Shown here in pieces: positions 43,101-55,100 of a stretch of 64,000 nucleotides of DNA. Positions within the stretch are counted from its first letter, which is position 1; each line of letters opens with the position of its first letter. The stretch is from positions 1,809,001 through 1,873,000 of the forward strand of contig JBBMOA010000015.1 of assembly GCA_037954235.1 (NCBI GenBank), read 5' to 3'. Both the position numbers and the translations under genes were made by a program. Origin of the DNA: Aulostomus chinensis (Eukaryota > Chordata > Actinopteri > Syngnathiformes > Aulostomidae). The notes under the pieces are model-generated. The model made no database searches, was not told where the DNA came from, and saw only the letters and a list, made by a program, of their open reading frames with translations.

Positions 43101-46100
43101 ACCACATAAGTCACTGGAGACGAGGGATCCAGGGGTTCAACGGTTCTAAATTAAGATCTCAGGTCATGCAATGGTGAGGTGTGAACCTGACATCGTCCCG
43201 CCAACGCTGAGGCACAAATGAGCCCAATGGGAACGGACCTCAAGACGCCGTGTTGCGAACATTCAATGTTATGTTTGGGTCCTGGTGGCTGACACACGTC
43301 TGTGAGCCTCTAGCAGAGACAGCAAGCCTGGTGCGATCTTCATCTTCACTCTCCTGCGTGTCACTACAGATGCTCCCAAAGTCTACGGTCCCGTGGCGTG
43401 GTACTCCTGGGACGGGAACTCAGTCAACATCAGCTGCGAGGTGAAAGCTCACCCTGGAGCCGCGGTGATTTGGTTCAGAGATGGAATCCAGCTGCCCGAC
43501 GCCAACGTCACCAACGTGAAGGTCTTCAACACGCCGACCGTCAGCTACCTGGAGGTCTGCTGCACCTGTCAAACTTTACGAACTTAAGAGACATAAACAT
43601 CACAACAATGTGACATCGTAAAATGTTTTACAAAAAAGTGATGTCAACATCAGTGTGTCGCCACATCACGTGATGTTTTTATCCGCCAGGTTACCACTGA
43701 ATCCCAGTTCGACTATGGTAGCTACAACTGCACTGCAAGCAATGTGATGGGGACGGAGTCCAAGGAGTTCCTCATCATCCAAGCAGGTGTGTCAAGCACA
43801 CAGTTTGTTCCTCAGTTGTTGTTTTGTTTTTCCCCTCCTTTTTAGGAAAGTGTGACTAAAGGCTGTTCCAAGTAGAAGGTTAAACCCCTGTGTGGGACCA
43901 CAGAGGCGTAACAGCTCAGCAATAAAACCAGCTGCAGTCTTTCTGGGTTGGCTCTGAGCAGGCGGTGCAGCAAGGGTCCCTGCAGGATGTGAGCATGTTG
44001 AGCAGGACAGAAAACACAGCGAGCACCAGAGGGATGGCTCAGACGTTTGGGAGATGATGAACAGTGGTTGTTGATAGGGCTGCAAAATTGAAGGAATATT
44101 CAAAATTCAAAACTTTCTACTTGAAATTGATGGAACAAGTGGAAATTAACAGGAATGAATTTGAAATTTGAGTGGTAATTCGTGTCGTCTCTATTTACTG
44201 TAAATTCTCTGTGGCTCTGTTGCAGAGGTGCCATCATCGCCATCCATTGATAGGGTGGAACCTTTCTCCAGCACAGCAGTGATGGAGTTTGAAGAGCCCG
44301 AGGCCACTGGAGGGGTCCCAGTTATCAAGTACAGAGTAGAATGGCGTTCACCTGGACAGGACTGGGCGGAGAGGGAGTACGATGCCAAGGACAGTGAGTC
44401 GCACTTCTCTGTTTAGATCCCTCCGTGTTTTTGGCAACCAACTGCTAACAGCACAACTGTCCAGAAATGTCTGTTCACAAACTCTCAAGCTGCTCCTCCA
44501 GAATAATCCACGTCCTCTTTATCCAGCCATATGATCGGTAATCCACAGACACTTTGACTGGAGATGAAAACACACTATTGACTCGGTCCTTCTACTGTAC
44601 GTCAGCGCTACCAGTGGGTGTGTTCCACTGAGCATGCCAGCTGGTGGAGCTCCACGCTTGATTGTTCGAAAACAGTTTTGCTGTGTTAGCTATCAGTCTC
44701 CATTAGCGTCAAGCTAAATGTATGTGGTTAGTTCTTTCTGCATTCTTAGTCGCAAAGAAGTGATACATTTCTCGTGAACTCAAGACAGCTTCTGTATTTG
44801 TGAGTATTTGTTAGGCAAAATGGATGAAGTCTCTCTGTTCTGGCTGTTTCATGCATGGTCTTGGCTCTCATTAGCTGGTGTTAATATCTGTGCAAAGAAA
44901 GTAAATTTACCATCACAAGTCCACACTGAGCATTTTTATGCTGCCATGCAAACAACAGCTGAAGGCCTAAAATGCCTAAAACCTAATAAAAATGTCAAGT
45001 ATCATTTACTTTCTATCTCAGAAACTCCGGAAGGGAATTCCTTCAAATTTAGCCCAAACGCTCAGTGGGACTCCAGGATGAACTGGCAGTGGCACACAAC
45101 CACAATGTGTTTTTTTTTCTAGCAGCATATCTTTTCCCGCTGCTGCTGTATGTGCCGACATGTGTGTAGTTTTGTGTCTGATGGGATTCGGTGTTGAATG
45201 AGCCACTTACCTTTCAGGTCCTGATACTGATCACCATGGTTACCAAGCAGTTGTGCCAGGATCTGCCAGTTAAGATGTTTCTTTTCAACTGATAGTCTGC
45301 CATCGCTGTATGCAGGTCACCAAAAATTGTTTTGACATGGAGGCAATACTTTACACATCTATTACATGAAGAAAATACGGAAATAGTTGTCAGAAAACAT
45401 TCTAGCTATCAACACGCGTTAATCCAAACATGACGGAAGAGCCGATGCCAGGAGGGGAGCTGGAACACAGTGTATCTTAAATGACAGTCAGCTCAGACTC
45501 TGACAGGCCCCAGATGATATCCCCCGTCCCACTGCGGGTTGGTGGCTCTCACATATCTGGATGGTTCTCGTCCTGTCTGCCACACGGGGCGTATCAGTCA
45601 GCGGCTGACAGGCTCCGCTGTCAGCTCGAGACCCAAGAGCTGCCTGTCATATAAACGCAAAACAAAGCGCAGGAACCCACACGCCAACACGAAACATTAC
45701 CAAAACCCACGTCCACCATTCCTCACAGATTAACAGCTTTTCCTACACTCTGTGATATGTGCTGTGCTTTACGTCGCATATCCCACTTCCAGTATAAATC
45801 AGGAATATAAATATTTATATTCCTGCAGCAACTCAGCAGAGACGCAGGAGGTTCATTCTTACAGATGGTTCTCAAGATGCCGTCACGTGTTTTACAGAGC
45901 TACACAAGCCGTTCGGTTCAGTTCTGGCAGATGAAATGGTTCATAGTATCATAAAATCTTTTTGGCCAAAGGTCACATCGACATAAAGTCTTGGGAGACC
46001 TTCAAACACAAACGTTGACCTAGAAAACAACAAGACACCATAACTGAGCCACATATTTCCTGTTTTGGACCAAAAATAGAAACCCTGCATTATGATTGGG

Positions 46101-49100
46101 TGCCTGTCCTAGTGGCTTTGACCTTGGACAAAATCTGTTCAAGTCATCCTCAAGTCCAGGAAACACGCGCTAAATTTGAAGAGATCCCCACAAGGCGCTC
46201 TTCAGATATGGAAGAGTGGGACAACCTGAAAATAAGGCCTGCAACTAGATCAAATGTAATCCATAGAACAGTCATTGATGCATCTCAGGCAAAGTGGTAC
46301 ATAAAGACATTCAATGGAACCCTTTAGTTCTTGGTTCAGTGTCGATCGTGCCTGTGTGGGATAATGTTCTCTTGCCTCCAACAGCCCTGAATAGCATCAC
46401 CATAATTGGCCTGAAGCCAGAGACCACCTATGAGGTCAAAATGTGCGCCATCAACGGCAAGGGCAGAGGTGAAAGCAGTGAAATCCGCACTTTCAAGACT
46501 GAGCCAGTCCGTAAGTACAGCCCTCGCCACTCATGTCCACGCTCTCAGTCAGCGCTCTTCTGACCCGTGTGCTTTAAACCTAAAGCTTCCTCCTACGTGT
46601 GTTCATGTCTAACTGAGCCCAGATGCTTTCACCCCCACACTTCTTCTCTTCTCACAGCAAATGGTTCCTTTTCCAGCTCATTCATGATGCCACTGACACA
46701 CCGCAGTCCATGACAGTCACTGTTAATGATGCAAACTCCACCGCTGAACAGTGTTCTTTCATTTTAAATGTTTACAGTGTGTCATTGTGTTCCGACCAAA
46801 CGCAAAGTGAATTTAGTTGCTGAGGGGATTGTTGTCAGATAAAGTAGTTGACATGTAAATATTCATAGTTCGGAAGGGGGGGGGGGCAGCTTCTGTTCTT
46901 CCAACACCATTGTGTCTGAGTCCTTTACATCAGCCCGGTGAATTTTATAGCTCCATCTCCTGGAATTCCATCCGGAGGGTTTACAATTCACATCCGGATC
47001 AGGCGACACAATATTTTTGTGTTTAACGATGGTCCTGCCAGATGAGGCAATCACAGTGGCTTAAATAGAGCACCTCAGGGATGGCTTGTTTTTGTAGGCC
47101 ACCCAGAAAGTGTCACTGTGGCGTCCCTCGACAAAAGAGCCGTATTTTACATCGTATTTTCAATCATTCCCAAACACCAGCTCTGTGGCAAACAGACATG
47201 GATAAAAATACACGATGGATGCAAAGACCTAACAGCTGAACTTACCTCATTTTTTGTCTCTACACTGACTTATAATCGCCCGGCACAAAAAAATGGCTTT
47301 ACGTTTGGTCTGCCTCCTTTTGTGACCTGCATCTGAACCTTTTTAGCTCACAACTCAGTTCATCCATGTGTTGTGCTTCCATAAACGGTACAGAATAACA
47401 CTTCTTTGTGAAGCATTGTTGGATCTTTATTCACATTCATTCAAGGCCTGCTGACGTCTTTGAATGTCTTCGAAGGACATGGCAACACATGATGAAGTAT
47501 GAAGTATTTTGGAGGTCTGGAGGAAATGAGGAAATGTCGCCTCAACAAAGATTCAGCGAGCATTTCGGGTGAACGGGGCAGGTTTTAACCGTGTTCGCCA
47601 CTGTGCTCCTCACCAACTACCAAACCACTCACACTTTCCTGGAGGTTCAGCCACGACTTGCTGTCATCCTCCATATTCATTCACCTTTTTCTTGGCATCA
47701 GATTGCTCCCGTGTCAGACTTACGGCAGCATGTGCAACTTTGAGGGAAAGACCAAGGGGGACACTCACCCATCGCATGATTGACATAAGAGTTGTCAACT
47801 TTGTGTCTATTTCTGAACGCATCGTGTCAGATCATGTAGTGGAGTTCTGGTTTATGCAGTGATAGCTTGAACACTTGCAGCCTACAACTTCCATTCAAGT
47901 GCAGAAGACAAAAAATGAAACTGTTGGTACGATCCGGTGATGGCAGTGCCGGATGCCGGAATCAGGCAAGAGTCTTTCTCAGCCGAGTGTGGAAAGCAAA
48001 TGCAGCCCTGCTCATTTCTTGTGGCTTGTTGAGTTTGTGCCGATGGTGGGCCAGGTCATTATTGATTACGGCCCAGGCAGCCAGAATCAGGGCGGAATAT
48101 TTGACTTGATCCTGGGGCGTCCGCCATCCTGAGTCTTAGCCAAGTGCAACTGCCGGATGCAGCCCACTGTATTTCACTTGGCTTTATGAGTTTGGCTCAA
48201 TCGGTGGCCAGGGATCTCCTGATATCGGCCCTGTGGGGCACTGTTGGCAGCCAGAATCAGGCCAGATTACATGCTGAGTCTCAGCCATGTCAGCTACCGG
48301 ATTTGGCCCAGCTCATCTTGTTCTGGCATACCGAGTTGGGGCCAATGTTGGGCCACATAATTTTGGCTACCTGGGAAGATTTGGTGATGAAAACAATTCA
48401 AATGCAAGAGCATTAGAGTCTTTCTATCGCTCATCCTGCTCATTCATAGCTTTTGCCTTGCAATAGTGACTTGCTATGGACGCGCCCACAGCTGCAACAC
48501 ACTTTCCACATTCAAGTGAATGAGAGAACTTTATCGCGGCGCCTGGTTTGTTGTGGTGTAATGAAAATTAATTTATGATATTATTTCCCATCTCCACCAG
48601 TATGTCTGTCTCCTACACGCTGGTCTTTTTATACATCTGTCTGCTGTGGCATTTCCTCAGGCTACATTGTGAAGGCAGCAGACCTACTTCTGTGGGAACA
48701 TTTGAAATCAGGGTCATAAATCTGTACCAGCCTCCTCTATGTTCCCTTCATCACCCCACTGCTTCTGTAGAAAAACCTCCCCTCAGCATCTTCCTTATTT
48801 GCTGTATTCCCACAAGCCAAATACACAAAAACAGCATCTGATGTGAAGAGTTTATGGTTGTGTCTTTGTTTGTCTGTAACAGGGTTTAAAAGAATCATTT
48901 CAGCTTGTGTGTTATTTTCTGTCACATTGCTTTAGAGCAGCAACTGAAGCTATTAGCAAACATTTCACAGGTTGAAGTAATTTAAGAGACACATTTTTGC
49001 CTTATGAAAATCCAAATTAGCTACAAAGCAAAGAGAGGGTTAATTACAGGGCAGGACGCTTTCATTGTTCAAACTTTCATTGTCTTTTCTCTTTGTTTTC

Positions 49101-52100
49101 ATCCTTTCTCACCATCGTTTTCCATCTGTTCTCTATTCCACTGGACCTCTCAGAGTTTTCTTTCACAAGTAAGTTTCTGTCTGTCTGCTTTATTGTCTTT
49201 GTGCCTCCATCTGTCTCATTTGCACATATCATCTTCGCTTTATTTAAAGAAACATGGATAATTTTTTGGTAAATAGTCTTATTGTCAATTGTCTCCAAAG
49301 CCGGACAAAATGATGGAGATCTCTCTCTCCTCTGTGCTGGTTAATGAGCTGAGACCCATGCTGGTTAGCTTAGCACAGTGAATGGAATTGGGTGGGAAGT
49401 GTTAGCATGCCTCAGTCAGAAGTCACAAAGTACACTTTTATCCAAAAGCTGAAGATGTAACCTTTATGAATTTTCTACCAGACACATAGTGGCAACTTGT
49501 AGTACATATATAGTGATTGGATGCAGCATCGAAAAACATGGGTCAACAAAACTAAATCTTGGTTGACAACTAGAAGAGCGACTGCCGCTACGAATCATGG
49601 CTGACTATGACTTTGCTACGTTTTACCTCAGAGTGCCGAGGTCAGAACTGGGAGTGACATCACCCCCAGGTTGAGCCTGTTCCGGTAGAGCTCACCTCAC
49701 GCTCCGTGCTAAGCTAACTAGCATGGTCTCAGTTCCCTAACGCAGCACGGAGGAGAGAAGGGTCTCTCTCTTCTTGTCTGGCTCTGGGGACGATGGTGAA
49801 TGAATGAACTTCCAGAAACATTGGCATGTTCCTCTAAGAAGGAACAAAAAAAACAAGTGACAATGGGAATCTCTCAACATCTTCCCTGTAAAGTTATCAC
49901 CTATGTCACAGTCATTCTGTACATGTTGCACTGTTTTTCAAGCTAGCATGCCGTTCCATTGCTCTAGTGTGGTTTCTAAGCAGTGTGATAGATTGAAATG
50001 GCTGACTCGTAGCCGGTAGTAAGCTGCTGATTTTGTACTCCAGTCCTTAGTGCTACCCTACCTTCTTTAGTATTGCCTGCTTGTAACTGTTGGTGTCTCT
50101 CCTGGATGAAGTGTGTGTGGTGCACTGCAGCAGTTCAGCTCTCCTGTGTTTTTAAGGTCTTTACGTGTACTGTCCTCGTAATTGACAATAAAGCAGGAAA
50201 CGTCATATTATCAGAGGCCAGTCGGTGCGGAATACTTAATGGTAATAAAGTTAACATCTTCGCACAGAAATGGCCCCACCAAGATTAAATATTTAGGCCT
50301 TGAATGGCGTGCATTTATTGTGATATTGTAATCTGCTCTATATACTTAGAGCCGCTTGTGTAGCTTGAAGAATGCGCGCAGAGAAAGACGACTAATAGTT
50401 TTTGTTGGGGTGCAGGCAGGAGAGAAAATACGCTTTCTGCTGCTCAGGAAACATTCTTTGTATCTCTCATAAAAGCCCAATCCCCGATACGGCATCAGAG
50501 CTGTGTGTCATCTCCTAGGTCTGGGTTTAAAATCCTGCCTCAATAAAAGAGTAAACAGCTTTAAATATTAAGGCTCCTCAAAACTAGAATGAGCTTTTTT
50601 GGTTTGTCAAACCAGGGTGCATACATAATACATGATGCATAAAAAATATACTGATAATAAATGAGATGCTAGTGTGCATAAAAACACACTTGTTATGGTC
50701 CTGGAGACATCGTTAACATCTCACTGTGCATCTGGTGGCTTAATTTTCAAGTTTTGGCCGGTGAGTTCTACTGTATGTAGTCGCGTAAACATTAGTTTTG
50801 GCGTCATCTTGGTTTAATCGTGATAGAACACGAGCTTTACTCATTTAAGCTTCTCTCCTAGCAAGACTTTGTAGGAAACTGCAAGTTTAAAATAAGAATG
50901 ATACCAACAGTGACAACTGTCAGGTATGAAATGTGTTGAAATCCATAGCAAAGAAGTGGTTGAAGGCTAACGTTCGCTGTTGGCTCAGGGGAGTGAATGG
51001 GTGATCAAACAGGGTCTCACCTTGTGGCCCTCCAGAGTTTGAATGTCCTTTTTTTTTGTCAGTCAGTGGTTAAAAGGAAACGATGAAATCAAAACAGTTT
51101 GTCAGATAACCTTCACGTAGCCGGGGTTTCTACGAGCATGCTGTGAATGTGGCTGCCATGTTATTACCACCCTTGTCGTGTCTTTGCAGCCAAAAATCAT
51201 ACATTTTTTGTGTATGATGATCGATTTGGCGTCACCAAAGACACAAAGACATTCTCTCTGCTGTTATCTCAAAGACCTGCTGGGTCAAATCCACTGCTCG
51301 TCGTTGGAACTTCAGATTGTGGGAGTTTCTACCGTTGGAAGTTATAATTCAACTAAAAAAGGTTGCAGTCCTGTGTGATGATGTGTGTTTCGGGGAAATT
51401 TAACCACGGTCTTCCTTTGACATCACAGTTGGACATTCCCACATTTTCACTTTTCCTGTGGTTAGCACCATGACTGCTAATGCTAGCTATTATTCTGCAG
51501 AAATGTTCCAGACTTCTTGTCACAGTCCAGAAACATGGTTGAACTGAACTGAGCTCAACCTACAGACCCTCTCATCATGTTTTCACCCTCTTTTAGTGTC
51601 ATCAGAGACCCCAACCCCTCTTGCTACCACCAGTAAGGCCAGTAGTGAGTATCCCAGTCCAGCAGTGTGTTTCTCCCCACCTCTGCCTCGCTTGACCTCA
51701 CAGTTGGTGTGTTCATTAATAACCAGTGTGGCTCATAGAGGTGTCCCCCCTCTGCTGGTAGCAAAGCGGCTAAATGAGTTAGCAACTTAATGGCTTTGCT
51801 AACTATCAAATCTCAGTTGGTTAATTACTAACACAGGAATGCCATTTTGTCTGATACTGGTGCGTTCTATGATATTCTGTGTGTGAATTAATCAACACAA
51901 TCACAGTGAAACACGGCTAAATGACTTTTAACTTTGCTCTGCCCTTTAGTTTGGGAATGCAGGTGTCAAAGTGACTGACTGGTGGATCTTTGGCTGCACA
52001 GTTTCACTGATATTTTATATAAAATGTGAACCGTACTGATCGCACAGGTAGTTAATTTATTGTAGACCGATCACACATTAACACATGCTAACATTTAGTC

Positions 52101-55100
52101 AAAGTAGCCTCTATGCTAACACTTTATGTTGTTTTTGTCTCATATAATTTACTTTAGTCAACATTTCCTGTTTATGTGCCACTAGAAAAAGAACCCGAGT
52201 GAATTTAAGCTTCAACCTATCAAGATGTACTCAAATGCCTGTGTCAAAGAATTCCTCAGCACATCAACTGAGGCATTCAAGAATGCGCCAACTCGTGTGT
52301 CTGACATGGCTTCGGCAGACAAGATGGCCAAGTTATAATCCTTAAAAATGCCACTGAGTGAAACTACAGAGGCTGTAAATACACGAATGCTTCCCTTCAC
52401 GGGCTCGACTGCAGGACACCAGATGTCTCGACATCACTTTGCAAGTCCCCTCTTTAGGGGTGCCTCATCATACTTGCACCCGCTGAAGGGTTGGCTTCAA
52501 AAATATTGGTGATGTCACAAATCCAACTTGTAGGCCCTCCTCTCGAAATTCATTTTTCAGTAAACAGAAAATGTTTTGTTAAACCTGCACCACTCTACAC
52601 GCTTAGAGAGTCCGCTGGGGGAACGAGCGTCACACATCTCCTGAATCGATGTCTTTAATTAGCCGGCGTCACTGAGCACTAATTTGTTACATGAACACTC
52701 TTTTACCACCTGGTCGACTCTCTGTTTCCCAGCTGAAGTAGCTGGTTGGTAGATGGGCGACGAGCCAGGTAGCGCAGCACGTTGGTCGTTGTTGTTGTTA
52801 GCACGCAGATGGAAGGTAATGCACAGCTCAGCAGCGAGCACCCACTCCTTGAACACCTCCAGAAGTGAGTTTCCCATTCGTTTTCTCCGATGATGTTTCA
52901 GAGAGTCTTTTACCCGACCAGCGAGCAGATGAGTGACGGCCTCAAAGCGTTCGGCTCAAAAAGATCAAAGGAAGATGAGAAATGGGGCGAAGGCGCGAGA
53001 CGGTGGGATAACTGCTCACCCACAAGAACTGCAAGAATCAAAATGGGTGACAGTGATAAGCTCCGTAACCAGTTCCGTGGTAACAGCGTGTTCCACCAAT
53101 CAGAGATACACCTTAGGATTGTGGGTAGTGGAGTACCTCTCCATGTTGTCCTTGAACAAGGTTGATATCCTACTGACTGAGGCGTTCTACGGGAGCAGAT
53201 CCCATCGTCCGCAACCTGTCGACCTCGGAAGGTTACGACTTCATGTCTGATGATCAACTGGTGGAGCCTCATTGTTGGGCTGTGTCACCCGGCCGGCTCT
53301 CTTGGCTGGAGGAGAGGGTTGCTAATTCTACCAAAACCACTGTGTCATCATGGCCGGACAACTCACATCCGCCATGTTCATGACATCATGTAACATCGTA
53401 ACACCCCCCCCCACACACACACACTCACTCACTCTGGACCATTTCATGTGTGATATTATACAACATCCAAATGTATTCAGAGTGCAAATTACTTTCTTTC
53501 AGTGGGCTTGGCAGGAGTTTTATTCGATTGATAGAGGAAGATTTTTTTCTCCTCAAAAATGTCATCAGAATGGAGAAGTTGAGTGCACAGCAGCAACTCA
53601 CTCTGACAGCCTGTCTTGGTGTGTTGAGGTACAGAAGCAGGGAGGTAACACGACCCAGTCGCCAGAATGAACCATTACATTTGATTTGATTTATTCTTGT
53701 TTTTTTGCAAATCATGGCTATTTGTATTTTTACGTTTTGACGATAAACAAAACTGTCCCCAGCATAGTGGGATGAAAAATGTGTACGGACAACACAAGTG
53801 GTTGAAACTGAATTCCCTTTATAAAAGCGTTTATGACGTGTCAGCACTACCGTACGGTTACAGCCCGCAAACATAAAGCCCCATTGTTTTATAGAGACAT
53901 CATAAATACACGAAGGGAATAGCGTGAAAATCTAAGGTTAGTTTGGTGGAAACACTCGGGTACATACAGTATATTGGACAAGAGACATGAGAATATACAG
54001 TGTGATATTCAGTGCTAGATGGGCCACGAGAGACATTCAGGGTAAACTGAATCACCACAAAACTAAATGAGACGTTCTCATAGTCAGGCTGTAGCGCTTT
54101 GAAGGCTCCTAAATCATATTTGTTTTTCCATGAATACGAGGCCTTAAAATGTATTCGATTGTGATACCAAAAAGGCCCAAAAACCTTTGCTATGTAACTT
54201 GTTTACACGCGTGAACGGGACCTGAACCAGGCCGAATGCTCATGCATCACGTCGGTCATGAGTTTCATTCTGCTGGCTGGCCTGAGCTCACTCTGCCATC
54301 AAATGGGAGTTCAGAACCACTGTTCCTTTCTCCGATTGTGTCCATTTAACCCAAATATCGTCGTAGTGGGTCCACTCTGACACGGCCGTGCAGTTGGTTT
54401 CACCAGGGCACAGGACGTTTCTTGTCATTCCTCAAGTTTTGCATCCGTCCTTCAGGGAGACACGGGCCAGATTTTGGTGTAACAGCAGCTGAAATGACGC
54501 GAAGGAGATTCAGTGACTCTTTTGGTTTGCAGCACCTGCAAAACTCTTCTGATGTGTTGAGGTTTTGTGTTAAAAGCAGAACATTTACGACTGATTCTAC
54601 CTTTAATAAGCAGCTGTCAGAACAAGTGTTTTACCTCGGCGGAGCAAGTGCTGCACGTCTGTTGTTGCTTCTCTTTTTGTTGTTGTCTCCTGATGTACAG
54701 AATGTGCTCGCCATGTCCCTTTAACAAATATTGACCTTTGAACACATTTGTAATAACATGTGTCAGACACAGCCTGGCATCACATGCTCCAGCAGCTCCA
54801 CGGTTCCACCCCGGGCGTATCTGCTGTGTTCTGTATGTGTAGTCAGCATGGTTTGTTACCCCCAAAACACAGAATCTCCTTTGTTCTTCATGTTTGTTGC
54901 GGGGTAACCAAGCATGCTGCTGCGCTCCCCATCTCTGTTCTGTGTTTCTAGCTAGAACCGACCAGACTGGGCGTTAATGTAAAAGGGAACAAAAAAGCCA
55001 TCAGAGAAAATGCTGTTGATCATCTTGCTTCATGAACGACATGGTTTGGTTGAATCTTAAATCTGTGTATTTTTATCTGTGTGTTTATCTATGAAGTGAT

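Noticed and set aside
51959..51971. Mini-exon after a strong acceptor CTGCCCTTTAG
   Set aside because: The only nearby donor gives a length not divisible by three, and longer reads hit a stop.
52158..52198. Possible 42-base MSD exon (12c equivalent)
   Set aside because: Acceptor and donor-like sites exist, but the interval is 41 bases and would break the frame.
53425..53874. Open frame of 149 codons on the minus strand
   Set aside because: No domain or splice context is recognisable, and its composition looks like random intron sequence.
54952..54978. 27-base cassette with a good acceptor and a GTAAAA donor
   Set aside because: In the phase imposed by exon 12 it contains a TAA stop. It does not resemble an MSD exon.
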